This document shows, piece by piece, positions 7,421 through 15,210 of a DNA stretch of 64,000 nucleotides. Each line of letters begins with the position of its first letter. The first letter of the stretch is position 1. The stretch spans positions 3,167-67,166 of the forward strand of contig NZ_QSTA01000010.1 of assembly GCF_003438075.1 (NCBI RefSeq). Reading direction: 5' to 3'. The notes under the pieces are model-generated. The model had not been told where the DNA came from, made no database searches, and saw only the letters and a list, made by a program, of their open reading frames with translations. This stretch comes from Eubacterium sp. OM08-24 (GTDB lineage Bacteria > Bacillota > Clostridia > Oscillospirales > Acutalibacteraceae). The position numbers and the translations under genes were made by a program.

Positions 7421-7744
7421 TTATTTTTCCAATGCTTCATTAATAAAATTCTCTATCATTATTTTTGATTCAGGTGCAACAATAGAATCTATTGCCTTTC
7501 CATCTCGATATAAAACCAGCGTAGGAATTATCTCAATCTTTTCAGCTTCTGCAATCTGTGGTTCTTCATCAATATTTACTTTTCCAGCAATAAGAATATC
7601 GCTGTATTCTTCACTTATTTTTTCATAAGCCGCTCCAATTCTACGGCAATAACCACACCAAGGTGCCCAGAAATCAACCAAAACCGGTTTTTCTTTATGA
7701 ATTAATTGTCCAAACTTTTCTTTATTTATATTTATTGATGTCAT
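7421..7744 (-). CDS. Thioredoxin with a CGYC active site
   Basis: The frame is open to 7786, but the ATG at 7744 (MTSININK) follows a GGAG site and aligns with the second thioredoxin, giving 107 residues. The fold is complete, with FWAPWCGYCRR (C30 and C33) and the cis-proline segment IEIIPTLVLYRDG. The usual CGPC motif is CGYC here, which should change the redox potential. It is cotranscribed with trxB. A Crp/Fnr-like operator lies upstream at the class II activation distance. Confidence 0.88.
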   Translation of the reverse strand: MTSININKEKFGQLIHKEKPVLVDFWAPWCGYCRRIGAAYEKISEEYSDILIAGKVNIDEEPQIAEAEKIEIIPTLVLYRDGKAIDSIVAPESKIMIENFINEALEK

Positions 7745-7774
7745 ATTTTTCAACTCCTTCTCCTGTTTGAACTT

Positions 7775-7821
7775 AATATACCTCATAAAAAGTCTTACTT
7801 CAGTGATGATATCACAGAAAA
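7775..7821 (-). promoter_or_regulatory. Crp/Fnr-like operator and -10 box of the thioredoxin-trxB unit
   Basis: GTGATGATATCACAGAAAA occupies 7803-7821 with the inverted repeat GTGAT-N3-ATCAC centred at 7809. A TATATT -10 box (minus strand) lies at 7775-7780, and no consensus -35 is present. The operator centre is 29 bp from the near edge of the -10, about 41 bp upstream of the expected start. The same sequence and spacing recur at 11086-11126 and 11920-11960. Confidence 0.8.
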
Positions 7822-7860
7822 GATAATTTACTTTATTACACTTCTTTTTATTTCTATTTA

Positions 7861-7910
7861 TGGCATATGCCAGTTACATAATTGACACATCTAAAAAAAG
7901 AAAGTATACT
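7861..7910 (+). promoter_or_regulatory. Promoter of the Crp/Fnr regulator with an upstream palindrome
   Basis: TTGACA (7882-7887) and TATACT (7905-7910) are 17 bp apart, a near-consensus promoter. A perfect 12-bp palindrome, TGGCATATGCCA (7861-7872), lies just upstream of the -35 box. It is unlike the GTGAT operator and could bind another factor. The promoter shows that the gene start must lie after 7910. Confidence 0.75.
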
Positions 7911-7934
7911 ATGTTCGTAAAGGAGATAACGGTT

Positions 7935-8594
7935 ATGAACTTCGAAAATTGTTTTCCACTATGGAATGACTTAAATACAACACAGAAAAAAATAATTTCA
8001 GACAATCTAATCACACAGTATGTAAAAAAAGGGACAATCATTCACAATGGAAACCTGGATTGCACTGGATTATTACTGGTTAAATCCGGGCAGCTTCGAA
8101 CCTACATACTTTCAGATGAAGGACGAGAGATTACACTTTACCGTCTGTTCGATATGGATATGTGTCTTTTATCCGCTTCATGTATCATGCGGTCTATTCA
8201 ATTTGAAGTAACCATTGAAGCAGAAAAAGATACGGATCTTTGGATCATCCCTGCTGAAATCTATAAGGGCATCATGAAAGAATCTGCTCCTGTCGCAAAC
8301 TATACCAATGAGTTAATGGCTACCCGTTTTTCTGATGTCATGTGGCTGATTGAACAGATTATGTGGAAGAGTTTGGATAAGCGTGTTGCTTCATTTCTTT
8401 TAGAAGAGACCTCTATCGAAGGAACAAACGAGCTGAAAATCACTCATGAGACGATTGCTAATCATCTTGGTTCCCACAGGGAAGTTATCACTCGAATGCT
8501 TCGATACTTTCAAGGCGAGGGTCTCGTCAAACTCTCCCGCGGCAAAATCACAATCCTTGATCCAAAAAGACTGGAAACACTCCAAAGGTCATGA
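7935..8594 (+). CDS. Crp/Fnr-family transcriptional regulator
   Basis: The frame is open from 7860, but the promoter ends at 7910 and an AGGAG site precedes the ATG at 7935, giving 219 residues. The N-terminal beta-barrel (residues about 10-120) is followed by a long dimer helix and a winged helix (ITHETIANHLGSHREVITRML). Cysteines occur in FENCF, GNLDCTG and DMCLLSASC, so redox or metal sensing is possible. No classic Fnr N-terminal cluster is present. The GTGAT-N3-ATCAC operators near the thioredoxin and SDR genes are likely targets. Confidence 0.88.
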   Translation: MNFENCFPLWNDLNTTQKKIISDNLITQYVKKGTIIHNGNLDCTGLLLVKSGQLRTYILSDEGREITLYRLFDMDMCLLSASCIMRSIQFEVTIEAEKDTDLWIIPAEIYKGIMKESAPVANYTNELMATRFSDVMWLIEQIMWKSLDKRVASFLLEETSIEGTNELKITHETIANHLGSHREVITRMLRYFQGEGLVKLSRGKITILDPKRLETLQRS

Positions 8595-8623
8595 AACTAT
8601 TTTTCTATAACATATAAAGAAGA

Positions 8624-8677
8624 ATCCTCCATTTATCAGAATTATGAAAGTCATTCTAATAAATGGGGGATCTTTTT
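8624..8677 (+). terminator. Terminator of the Crp/Fnr gene
   Basis: AATCCTCCATTTATCAGAAT pairs with ATTCTAATAAATGGGGGAT, giving a long imperfect stem, followed by CTTTTTAT on the plus strand. The convergent minus-strand CoA-disulfide reductase gene ends shortly after. Confidence 0.8.
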
Positions 8678-8715
8678 ATGCTATAAGAAAATTATAAAAA
8701 TATCGTGATTATTTT

Positions 8716-10407
8716 TTAATAATCCATACCACATGCATATGCCCTTTCAATCAGCGCACGGTCATTGACCACTGCATCATAGAAGCGAAATCCGCCAGAG
8801 AAATTATACGTTTCATAACCGTTTCCTTCCAGAATACGGCTCGCAATATAACTGCGCAGACCACTCTGGCATATCAGATACACAGGCTTTCCTATCTCAA
8901 TTTCACTAATTCGTTCTCTCAGTTCATCTACAGGTATGTTTTTGAATCCATCAATATGCCCCATGCTGAATTCACCTACAGTTCTCACATCTAGCAACAC
9001 CACATCTTTATCTTTAGAAATCTTGTCCATATCTTCCAAATGCCATTGCTTTAATGTCCCTTTTGCAATATTGTCTATCATAAATCCAGCCATGTTTACC
9101 GGATCCTTGGCAGAAGAATAAGGTGGTGCATATGCCAGATCCAGATCTTTCAACTGAGTTGCATTCAGCCCCGCATGAATTGCTGTTGCCAGCACATCAA
9201 TACGTTTATCAACTCCTTCATATCCAATAATCTGAGCGCCAAGCAAACGATAGCTCTCTTTTTCAAAAATCACCTTCATGGTCATCACTTTTCCACCAGG
9301 ATAGTAACCGGCATGACTCATAGGAGAAAGAATTACTGTATCTACCTCTAATCCTGACTTTTTGGCATTGGTTTCATTGATACCTGTAGTGGCTGCTGTC
9401 ATATCAAACACTTTTATAACGGAGCTTCCCTGACTACCCAAGTAACGACTATCACCGCCACAAATATTATCAGCGATGATTCTGCCCTGTTTATTGGCTG
9501 GTCCTGCCAAAGAGATCAGCGCATCATTACCCGTAACATAATGTTTTACCTGAACTGCATCACCTGCAGCATAAATATCCGGTACAGAGGTTTCCATTCT
9601 GTCATTCACTACAATACTTTCCTTGATGCCAAGTTCCAGACCGGCTTCTTTTGCTAATACTGTGTCTGGTGTGACTCCGATTGCCAGAACTACCATATCA
9701 GCCTGAAGGGATGGATTATCTTTCAACAGAACCTCCACTCCGTTGTCTTTTTCTTTAAATCCTTCTACTGTATAGCCCAGTACCAGTTTTATCCCATGCT
9801 TTCTCATTTCATTATGAATCATGGATGCCATATCCGGGTCAAAAGGATTCATCAGCTGCTTAGGCCGCTGGACAATCGTAACATCCATGCCAAGCTCCAT
9901 CAAATTTTCTGCCAGTTCCAGACCAATAAAACCGCCACCTGCCAATACAGCCGATTTTGGATGATTCTTATTTATATATTCCTTTATCCGAAAAGTGTCT
10001 TCTACAGTACGAAGTGTAAAAAGTTTATCAATACCAACTCCGGGAAGTCTCGGCTGTGTTGGCTTTGCACCTGGAGAGAGGATCAGCTTATCATAGTTTT
10101 CTTCAAATATTTCACCGTTTTCTAAATTCTTAACTGAAACAGTTTTACATTCGGGATGTATTGAGATAACTTCATGATGAATTTTCATGTTAATACGGAA
10201 GCGTTTAAAAAAACTCTCTGGTGTCTGTAGTGTAAGTTCTTCTGGGTCTGTGATCACGTCTCCAATATAATATGGAAGTCCACAATTTGCATAGGATATG
10301 TATCCGGATCTTTCAAACACAGTAATTTCAGCATGCTCATTCAGTCTGCGTATTCTTGCTGCGGCTGTAGCTCCTCCGGCTACACCTCCTACAATTATTA
10401 CCTTCAT
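8716..10407 (-). CDS. CoA-disulfide reductase / NADH oxidase with C-terminal rhodanese domain
   Basis: The start is the ATG at 10407 (MKVIIVGGVAGG) after AAAGGTGG, giving 563 residues. The N-terminal flavoprotein part has the FAD fingerprint GGVAGGATAA, the redox-active cysteine in SYANCGLPYY (C42) and a second dinucleotide site (LAGGGFIGLELAENL). From about residue 460 a rhodanese domain follows (VVLLDVRTVGEF, active cysteine in LICQSGLRSY). Such fusions reduce CoA disulfides, persulfides or polysulfides with NAD(P)H. It begins 1 nt after the stand-alone rhodanese gene and is part of the thioredoxin-2 operon. Confidence 0.9.
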   Translation of the reverse strand: MKVIIVGGVAGGATAAARIRRLNEHAEITVFERSGYISYANCGLPYYIGDVITDPEELTLQTPESFFKRFRINMKIHHEVISIHPECKTVSVKNLENGEIFEENYDKLILSPGAKPTQPRLPGVGIDKLFTLRTVEDTFRIKEYINKNHPKSAVLAGGGFIGLELAENLMELGMDVTIVQRPKQLMNPFDPDMASMIHNEMRKHGIKLVLGYTVEGFKEKDNGVEVLLKDNPSLQADMVVLAIGVTPDTVLAKEAGLELGIKESIVVNDRMETSVPDIYAAGDAVQVKHYVTGNDALISLAGPANKQGRIIADNICGGDSRYLGSQGSSVIKVFDMTAATTGINETNAKKSGLEVDTVILSPMSHAGYYPGGKVMTMKVIFEKESYRLLGAQIIGYEGVDKRIDVLATAIHAGLNATQLKDLDLAYAPPYSSAKDPVNMAGFMIDNIAKGTLKQWHLEDMDKISKDKDVVLLDVRTVGEFSMGHIDGFKNIPVDELRERISEIEIGKPVYLICQSGLRSYIASRILEGNGYETYNFSGGFRFYDAVVNDRALIERAYACGMDY

Positions 10408-10408
10408 C

Positions 10409-10729
10409 TTATTTTTCCACCTTTCCTGAGTAAGCTGCAATGCCACCGATATTATTTACTTTAGAATATCCCATTCGTTGCAACATCCCAGTTGCCTGAC
10501 GGCTCCGGGAACCGGAATAACAGTATACAAACAGAGGGATATCCTTATTCTTCGCTACAGAAACAATATTGTCTAGTTGCTGCAACGGCACATTTTTACT
10601 TTCTGGTATATGTCCTTCCTGATATTCCTGCGGAGTACGGACATCCAGCAGAACTGCACCAGCAGTCCTTTTATATTCTTCTATGCCTTGATTAATATTC
10701 GACTGTTTAAAGAGATCGAAAAATCCCAT
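10409..10729 (-). CDS. Single-domain rhodanese
   Basis: The ATG at 10729 (MGFFDLF) follows a G-rich ribosome-binding site, giving 106 residues. The motifs are AVLLDVRTPQEYQEGHIPESKNVPL and the active loop VYCYSGSRS, with the cysteine in place. It would transfer sulfane sulfur. It lies between thioredoxin 2 and the reductase-rhodanese fusion in one operon, which suggests handling of persulfides or thiol stress. Confidence 0.88.
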   Translation of the reverse strand: MGFFDLFKQSNINQGIEEYKRTAGAVLLDVRTPQEYQEGHIPESKNVPLQQLDNIVSVAKNKDIPLFVYCYSGSRSRQATGMLQRMGYSKVNNIGGIAAYSGKVEK

Positions 10730-10742
10730 TAGCACACCCCCC

Positions 10743-11048
10743 CTAAAGCATTTCTAAAATCGCATTCTTAGGTCTCGCCCCTGAAACCTGCTGTACAATC
10801 TTCCCATTCTTCATAACCACTAAAGTTGGAATGCTCATAATACTGAACTTATTTGCCAGTTCAGGCTCTTCATCTACATTAATCTTTCCAACTTTAATAT
10901 CTCTACGCTCACTTGCAATCTCCTCTACAATAGGTACTACCATACGGCAAGGCGCACACCAAGATGCCCAAAAATCTAAAAGAACGGGTTTATCGGAATT
11001 CAGTACTTCGTTCTGAAAATTATTTTTATTGATATTAATAGCAGACAT
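10743..11048 (-). CDS. Thioredoxin with a CAPC active site
   Basis: This is a 101-residue protein with DFWASWCAPCRMVVP (C31 and C34) and FSIMSIPTLVVMKNG, a complete thioredoxin fold. CAPC replaces CGPC. It is the first gene of the operon with the rhodanese and the CoA-disulfide reductase, and has a GGAGG site before the ATG. Its promoter carries the Crp/Fnr-like operator. Its substrate specificity may differ from that of the CGYC thioredoxin at 7421-7744. Confidence 0.9.
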   Translation of the reverse strand: MSAININKNNFQNEVLNSDKPVLLDFWASWCAPCRMVVPIVEEIASERRDIKVGKINVDEEPELANKFSIMSIPTLVVMKNGKIVQQVSGARPKNAILEML

Positions 11049-11085
11049 TTTACAGTCCTCCTTATCTTTTTCTTTTTGTAGATTT

Positions 11086-11126
11086 ATTATAGTCTTAATT
11101 TCATTTATTTTCCGTGATTACATCAC
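11086..11126 (-). promoter_or_regulatory. Crp/Fnr-like operator and -10 box of the thioredoxin-2 operon
   Basis: On the minus strand GTGATGTAATCACGGAAAA (operator core 11114-11126, centre 11120) precedes TATAAT (11086-11091). The centre-to--10 distance is 29 bp, identical to the two other sites. No good -35 box is present, which fits class II activation. Confidence 0.82.
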
Positions 11127-11140
11127 CATACCTCATTAAC

Positions 11141-11887
11141 TTAACTTCTTGCCATACCATCTACACTTAATATAACACCTGTAATGTAACTCGCCTCATC
11201 TGAAGCAAGAAACACAAACGCATTGGCAATATCTTCTGGCTGTCCAAGACGACGCAATGGAATTCTTTCAATCATAGGTTCGATAACTTCCTTTGGCACG
11301 GCCTTCATCATATCAGTTTCTGTAATCCCAGGTGCAACAGCATTAACACGAATACCTTTAGGTCCTAGTTCTCTTGCTAATGATACAGTCAATCCGTTTA
11401 CTGCAAACTTCGATGCCGGATAAGCAAACCCACTTGGCTGTCCCGAAATACTCACCATGGAAGAAGTTGAGAGAATGACCCCCTTGCCTCTTGCCACCAT
11501 ACATTCTGCTGCTACACGAGTAGTATTAAATACTCCTTTTACATTTAGATCCATGACTTTATCAAAAGTCTCCTCTGTATAATCCATAAATGAGGTGTTT
11601 TCTGAAATCCCTGCATTATTTACCAGTATGTCGACACATCCATATTTTTCAGTTGCCTCTTTAAAAGCCTTTCTGACAGACTCCATGCTTGCCAGATTTG
11701 GACTAATTCCAGCAACTATTGCATTGGGATATTTTTCTTTTAATTTATCTACAGCAACATCTGCCGATTCCTGTGAACTTGCTGCCAACACAACTGAAGC
11801 ACCTTCCTTCAAGAATTTATCAGCTGTAGCAAATCCTATACCACGGCTTCCACCAGTAATGATTGCAACTTTATCTTTTAATCTCAT
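11141..11887 (-). CDS. Short-chain dehydrogenase/reductase (FabG-like)
   Basis: The 248-residue protein is a classical SDR with the cofactor loop TGGSRGIGFA, the NNAG motif, catalytic Ser (STSSMVS), YPASK, and the NAVAPGITETDM segment. It resembles 3-oxoacyl-ACP reductases, but the substrate cannot be told. It is a single-gene unit with a good GGAGG site. Its place in the stress island and its shared operator suggest a redox role rather than fatty-acid synthesis. Confidence 0.85.
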   Translation of the reverse strand: MRLKDKVAIITGGSRGIGFATADKFLKEGASVVLAASSQESADVAVDKLKEKYPNAIVAGISPNLASMESVRKAFKEATEKYGCVDILVNNAGISENTSFMDYTEETFDKVMDLNVKGVFNTTRVAAECMVARGKGVILSTSSMVSISGQPSGFAYPASKFAVNGLTVSLARELGPKGIRVNAVAPGITETDMMKAVPKEVIEPMIERIPLRRLGQPEDIANAFVFLASDEASYITGVILSVDGMARS

Positions 11888-11919
11888 TTAGACTACCTCC
11901 TTACTTTGTTTGTAGTTAC

Positions 11920-11960
11920 ATTATAAGCAAAAGGTAAACCATTTTCTGTGATATCATCAC
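11920..11960 (-). promoter_or_regulatory. Crp/Fnr-like operator and -10 box of the SDR gene
   Basis: On the minus strand TTTGTGATGATATCACAGAA (core 11948-11960, centre 11954) lies upstream of TATAAT (11920-11925). The spacing from centre to the -10 edge is 29 bp, as at the other two promoters. The 19-base core is identical to the thioredoxin-1 site but in the opposite orientation. Confidence 0.82.
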
Positions 11961-11974
11961 AAACTATCGCAATA

Positions 11975-12008
11975 AAAAACCCTGTTGCTCACACGCACCA
12001 GGGTTTTT
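11975..12008 (-). terminator. Terminator of the rubredoxin gene
   Basis: AAAAACCCTG (11975-11984) pairs with CAGGGTTTTT (11999-12008), and a T-run follows on both strands. It ends the rubrerythrin-desulfoferrodoxin-rubredoxin group, just upstream of the SDR promoter. Confidence 0.85.
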
Positions 12009-12040
12009 GTTTATTTATCCGTATTTAAATAATCAGAATT

Positions 12041-12199
12041 TTATTCAACTTCTGAAAACTGATCTTTTCCAACATTACATAATGGGCATTCAAAATCTTC
12101 TGGAACGTCCTCCCACTTTGTTCCTGGTGCAATACCACCTTCAGGATAACCTTCCTCTTCATCATATTCCCATCCGCAAACGTCACATACATATTTCAT
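12041..12199 (-). CDS. Rubredoxin
   Basis: The ATG at 12199 follows AAGGAGG, giving 52 residues, the standard length. YVCDVCGWEYDEEEG and FECPLCNVGKDQF supply the four iron-binding cysteines. It is a cytoplasmic electron carrier that would deliver electrons to the superoxide reductase and rubrerythrin encoded directly upstream. Confidence 0.95.
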   Translation of the reverse strand: MKYVCDVCGWEYDEEEGYPEGGIAPGTKWEDVPEDFECPLCNVGKDQFSEVE

Positions 12200-12290
12200 T
12201 AGTTTGTTCCTCCTTATAAATATATTAATACACAGCATATATTACTGTTGTATTTGTGTAGTTCTGTAACCTTAATATGTATAAATGCTT

Positions 12291-12665
12291 TTAGCATTTC
12301 CATAATCCATGCAGGTTACAATATGCATATACCTCTTCTACCTGTTCACCATCGCAAAGACAAAAATCTGCTACCGGCTCCTGCCCTGGATTTAACTGTT
12401 TTCTGTATATTCCCTGATTTGTATTTAATGTAATCCACTCAATGAAATGCTCTTCAAGCATTGGATGTTTTGTCTCTCCGACCACGACATGAACATGACT
12501 GCCTTCTATCGTATATACAGGTACATGCTTCTCGACAGCAGCATCTGTCACTCCGGCTTTTAATTCCTGCATAGATTCTCCGCAACAAATTACAGGTACA
12601 CCCTTATCCTTTACCTTTTCAACAATGTTTCCACAATGCTTACAAATATAATACCTTACTTTCAT
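12291..12665 (-). CDS. Desulfoferrodoxin (superoxide reductase)
   Basis: The ATG at 12665 follows GGAAGGAG, giving 124 residues. The N-terminal desulforedoxin-type site is YICKHCGNIV with VICCGESM. The C-terminal superoxide-reducing iron site is formed by EKHVPVY, SHVHVVVG and CNLHGLW (Cys-x2-His). It therefore has both iron centres (class I). It reduces superoxide to hydrogen peroxide without releasing oxygen, which suits anaerobes. Peroxide would then be removed by the rubrerythrin upstream. Confidence 0.93.
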   Translation of the reverse strand: MKVRYYICKHCGNIVEKVKDKGVPVICCGESMQELKAGVTDAAVEKHVPVYTIEGSHVHVVVGETKHPMLEEHFIEWITLNTNQGIYRKQLNPGQEPVADFCLCDGEQVEEVYAYCNLHGLWKC

Positions 12666-12711
12666 GCCTTTTTCTCCTTCCATGTGTAAAATTTATAATT
12701 CAATTGTCTCC

Positions 12712-13893
12712 TTAATAATTCTCTTCATGTACTTCAAAATAGCTCTGTGGATGATTACATACCGGACATACTTCAGGCGCCTTAGTTCCTACCACAATAT
12801 GTCCACAGTTACGGCATTCCCATACCTTAACTTCGCTCTTTTCAAATACCTGTGAAGTTTCAATATTCTTAAGAAGTGCACGATATCTTTCCTCATGGTG
12901 CTTCTCAATCTCACCTACTGCCCTGAATTTTGCTGCAAGCTCAGGGAAACCTTCTTCCTCTGCTGTTTTAGCAAAGCCATCATACATATCTGTCCACTCG
13001 TAGTTCTCCCCTTCTGCAGCAGCAGCTAAGTTTTCTTTTGTATCACCAATTCCTGCTAATTCCTTGAACCACATCTTTGCATGTTCTTTCTCATTATCTG
13101 CAGTCTTTAAAAACAATGCTGACATCTGCTCGTAACCTTCCTTTTTCGCTACAGAAGCAAAATATGTATACTTATTTCTTGCCTGTGATTCCCCTGCAAA
13201 TGCCTCCTGTAAATTCTTCTCTGTCTGTGTTCCTGCATATTTGTTTTCTGCCATCTCTTTTACCTCCGTTTTCTTTACTACTTTTTCAAAATCTGATGCC
13301 GGGTGCTTGCACAAAGGACATATAAAGTCATCTGGTAATTCCTCTCCTACATATTCATATCCGCAAATTCTGCAACGCCATATTGTCTGACTGTCCTCTG
13401 TTTTTCCAACCTCCTGTGGCTTAGGCTTAATATTATTCTGATAATAATCATATGTTACTGAAGGAACATTGCTTAAAACTTCCATATCGGTTATCTCACC
13501 GATAAACATCGTATGTGAACCCAAGTCCTCTGTTTTAGTAACTGTCACAGAAATGTATGCATTTGTACCTTCTGTAATATAATAAATACCATTTGTGCCC
13601 CTGGCACACTGCTCAAAGGCTTCAAACTTATTAGTATCTCTTCCTGATTGGAAGCCAAAATGTTTGAACAATTCAAATTGTGCCTTCTGACTTAAGACTG
13701 ATACAGTAAATTTTCCGGTTCTTTGAATCATATCATGCGTATAATTTGCCTTATTTACACAGATACTTAACTGGTTTGGTTCCGAAGCTGCCTGAATAGC
13801 TGTATTAATGATGCATCCGTTATCTTTTTCTGCTTCTTTAGCGGTCAATATAAACAGTCCATAACTCAACTTATACATTGCTTTCCTATCCAT
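12712..13893 (-). CDS. Flavin reductase-rubredoxin-rubrerythrin fusion
   Basis: The 393 residues form four parts. An FMN-binding split-barrel flavin reductase (about 1-160) is followed by a rubredoxin ([21 protein letters not shown], about 168-205). Next comes a complete rubrerythrin diiron domain starting at [15 protein letters not shown], with EKEHAKMW and [10 protein letters not shown], and finally a rubredoxin-like iron site ([17 protein letters not shown]). The first two domains resemble the Moorella high-molecular-weight rubredoxin. The fusion could pass electrons from NAD(P)H to peroxide in one chain. It overlaps the PerR/Fur gene by 8 nt. Confidence 0.9.
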   Translation of the reverse strand: MDRKAMYKLSYGLFILTAKEAEKDNGCIINTAIQAASEPNQLSICVNKANYTHDMIQRTGKFTVSVLSQKAQFELFKHFGFQSGRDTNKFEAFEQCARGTNGIYYITEGTNAYISVTVTKTEDLGSHTMFIGEITDMEVLSNVPSVTYDYYQNNIKPKPQEVGKTEDSQTIWRCRICGYEYVGEELPDDFICPLCKHPASDFEKVVKKTEVKEMAENKYAGTQTEKNLQEAFAGESQARNKYTYFASVAKKEGYEQMSALFLKTADNEKEHAKMWFKELAGIGDTKENLAAAAEGENYEWTDMYDGFAKTAEEEGFPELAAKFRAVGEIEKHHEERYRALLKNIETSQVFEKSEVKVWECRNCGHIVVGTKAPEVCPVCNHPQSYFEVHEENY

Positions 13894-14293
13894 GCTGTTC
13901 CTCCTTTACCTTCTCCCTGCATTTCGGGCAAATGCCTTTAAATGAAATATCATAATCCACAAATTCAATTCCATGAGTGTTATGAATTCTTTCCAGCAAA
14001 TCCGGTATTTGATCCATATCCACATCAAAAATTTCACCGCACTTTATACATCTTACATGGTAATGATTTTTCAATATAAAATCAAATCGGTTCGGTCCAT
14101 CCGGAACTTCAACCTTTCTTAATGCACCTTCCTCTACCAATATATCAAGATTTCTATATACAGTTCCTTTTCCAATTGTTGGATATGCTTCTTTTATAAA
14201 TTCATACACTTCATTTGCCGTAACGTGTCTTCTCATTTCGTATACTGTATTTCTTACAAGATCTTTTTGAATGGTATTTCTCCTACTTGTCAT
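13886..14293 (-). CDS. Fur-family regulator (PerR-like)
   Basis: The 135-residue protein has a winged helix ([32 protein letters not shown]), the metal-site region [16 protein letters not shown], and a second CPKC pair at the end for structural zinc. Being cotranscribed with peroxide and superoxide detoxifying genes argues for PerR rather than an iron-uptake Fur. The start has AAGGAGG. A Fur/Per-type box lies in its promoter, so it is probably self-regulated. Confidence 0.87.
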   Translation of the reverse strand: MTSRRNTIQKDLVRNTVYEMRRHVTANEVYEFIKEAYPTIGKGTVYRNLDILVEEGALRKVEVPDGPNRFDFILKNHYHVRCIKCGEIFDVDMDQIPDLLERIHNTHGIEFVDYDISFKGICPKCREKVKEEQHG

Positions 14294-14364
14294 CAGTCCT
14301 CCTTGTTAGGATTTATTCTTAATAAGGATTATATACCATCATTATTATATTGTCAACAAAATAG

Positions 14365-14384
14365 TAATAATTCTCATTGTTATA
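14365..14384 (-). promoter_or_regulatory. Possible Fur/PerR box
   Basis: TAATAATTCTCATTGTTATA contains the imperfect palindrome TAATAAT-N4-ATTGTTA, AT-rich like Per and Fur boxes. It lies about 70 nt upstream of the PerR-like gene. Spacing differs from the classical 7-1-7 box, so this is tentative. Confidence 0.5.
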
Positions 14385-14416
14385 TTAAAGATGCCCATGC
14401 TGAGCATCTTTAATAT
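14382..14416 (-). terminator. Perfect hairpin between truncated yaaA and the PerR operon
   Basis: ATATTAAAGATGC pairs exactly with GCATCTTTAATAT (13-bp stem, 9-nt loop). It lies directly after the yaaA stop and upstream of the PerR promoter region, so it should end transcripts coming from yaaA. Confidence 0.75.
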
Positions 14417-14419
14417 AAA

Positions 14420-15034
14420 TCATTGTTCTATTTTTCGTTCAAAAACATATTCAGTATCTGATGATAAATCAGACCAGAATGAATAACCAAGTCTGTCGAA
14501 TTTCTTAATATCCTCAGGATTTTCAATACTGTTTTCAGCCATGAACCTAACCATTTCACCATGAGCCATCTTAGCATATGTACCTTTTGTCACCAGTTTA
14601 TCTCCTGATAACTCACAAAATGTAATCGTAATGTATCTATCCTGTTGTGTCAGATATTTTTCTATACATTTAGAGTATTCTTTTGATGCCAGATTGATTA
14701 TAACCCTGCTGTTATCAATCACTGAGCGGTACAATAAATCTCCCCAGTACTCATACAGATTTTTTGTTTCTCCTATTCCGACCTTCGCCTGCATTTCCAA
14801 ACGATAAGGCGTCACACCATCTCTTGGTTTTAACACACCACAAAATGCCGATATTATTCTCAAATGATTTTGTACATACTCGAACTGACTGTCCTCAAAC
14901 ACGGATTGAGCCATATATTGAAAAGCAATTCCATCATATGATAACACAGCTGGAGTAAGAAAATGATAAAGATCCATGTTTTCAAATCTATTGAAGTTCT
15001 GTTCTGTAATTTTGTCATTGCATTTCCAGATAGT
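14420..15034 (-). pseudogene. yaaA: 5'-truncated yaaA (DUF328, peroxide resistance)
   Basis: Similarity to YaaA begins at about IWKCNDKITEQNFNRF (near 15030) and runs to the stop, including PYRLEMQAKVG, LYEYWGDLL and INLASKEY. An ATG at 14977 would give 185 residues. Known YaaA proteins have about 250, and the first 60 or so residues, with the conserved SPAKT start, are missing. Upstream sequence belongs to a different gene, so the break marks one end of the stress island. YaaA limits free iron during peroxide stress in E. coli. This copy is probably inactive. Confidence 0.75.
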
Positions 15035-15068
15035 CTTCGCTGATTTCTTCCAACTCGGCTCTTGACAT
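15015..15068 (-). pseudogene. Truncated N-terminus of a mobile-element protein
   Basis: A frame starting MSRAELEEISEDYLEMQ is cut off at the point where yaaA similarity begins. I read it as the surviving start of an element gene whose remainder was lost when the stress island was joined. It faintly recalls small ICE proteins that start MTREELxxM, but this is only an impression. Confidence 0.35.
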
Positions 15069-15076
15069 ATAAATAC

Positions 15077-15196
15077 TCAAGTTGTGTCCACCTCCGACTC
15101 CACCTTGTCCGGCGGTGCAACTCCTCCGGCAAAGTTCTGTTGTATTTCCGCACTATCCAAATTGATTAGATAGCGAATTCCTTCAAGTGTTCTCAT
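15077..15196 (-). CDS. Small protein of 39 residues
   Basis: A frame starting MRTLEGIRYLINLDSAEIQQ follows an AGAGGA site 14 nt after the lexA stop and ends with a TGA at 15077. I do not recognise a family, and no metal or membrane motif is seen. Tight spacing to lexA suggests cotranscription. It is probably a genuine element gene at the edge of the stress-island junction. Confidence 0.5.
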   Translation of the reverse strand: MRTLEGIRYLINLDSAEIQQNFAGGVAPPDKVESEVDTT

Positions 15197-15210
15197 TCGT
15201 CTGTCCTCTG

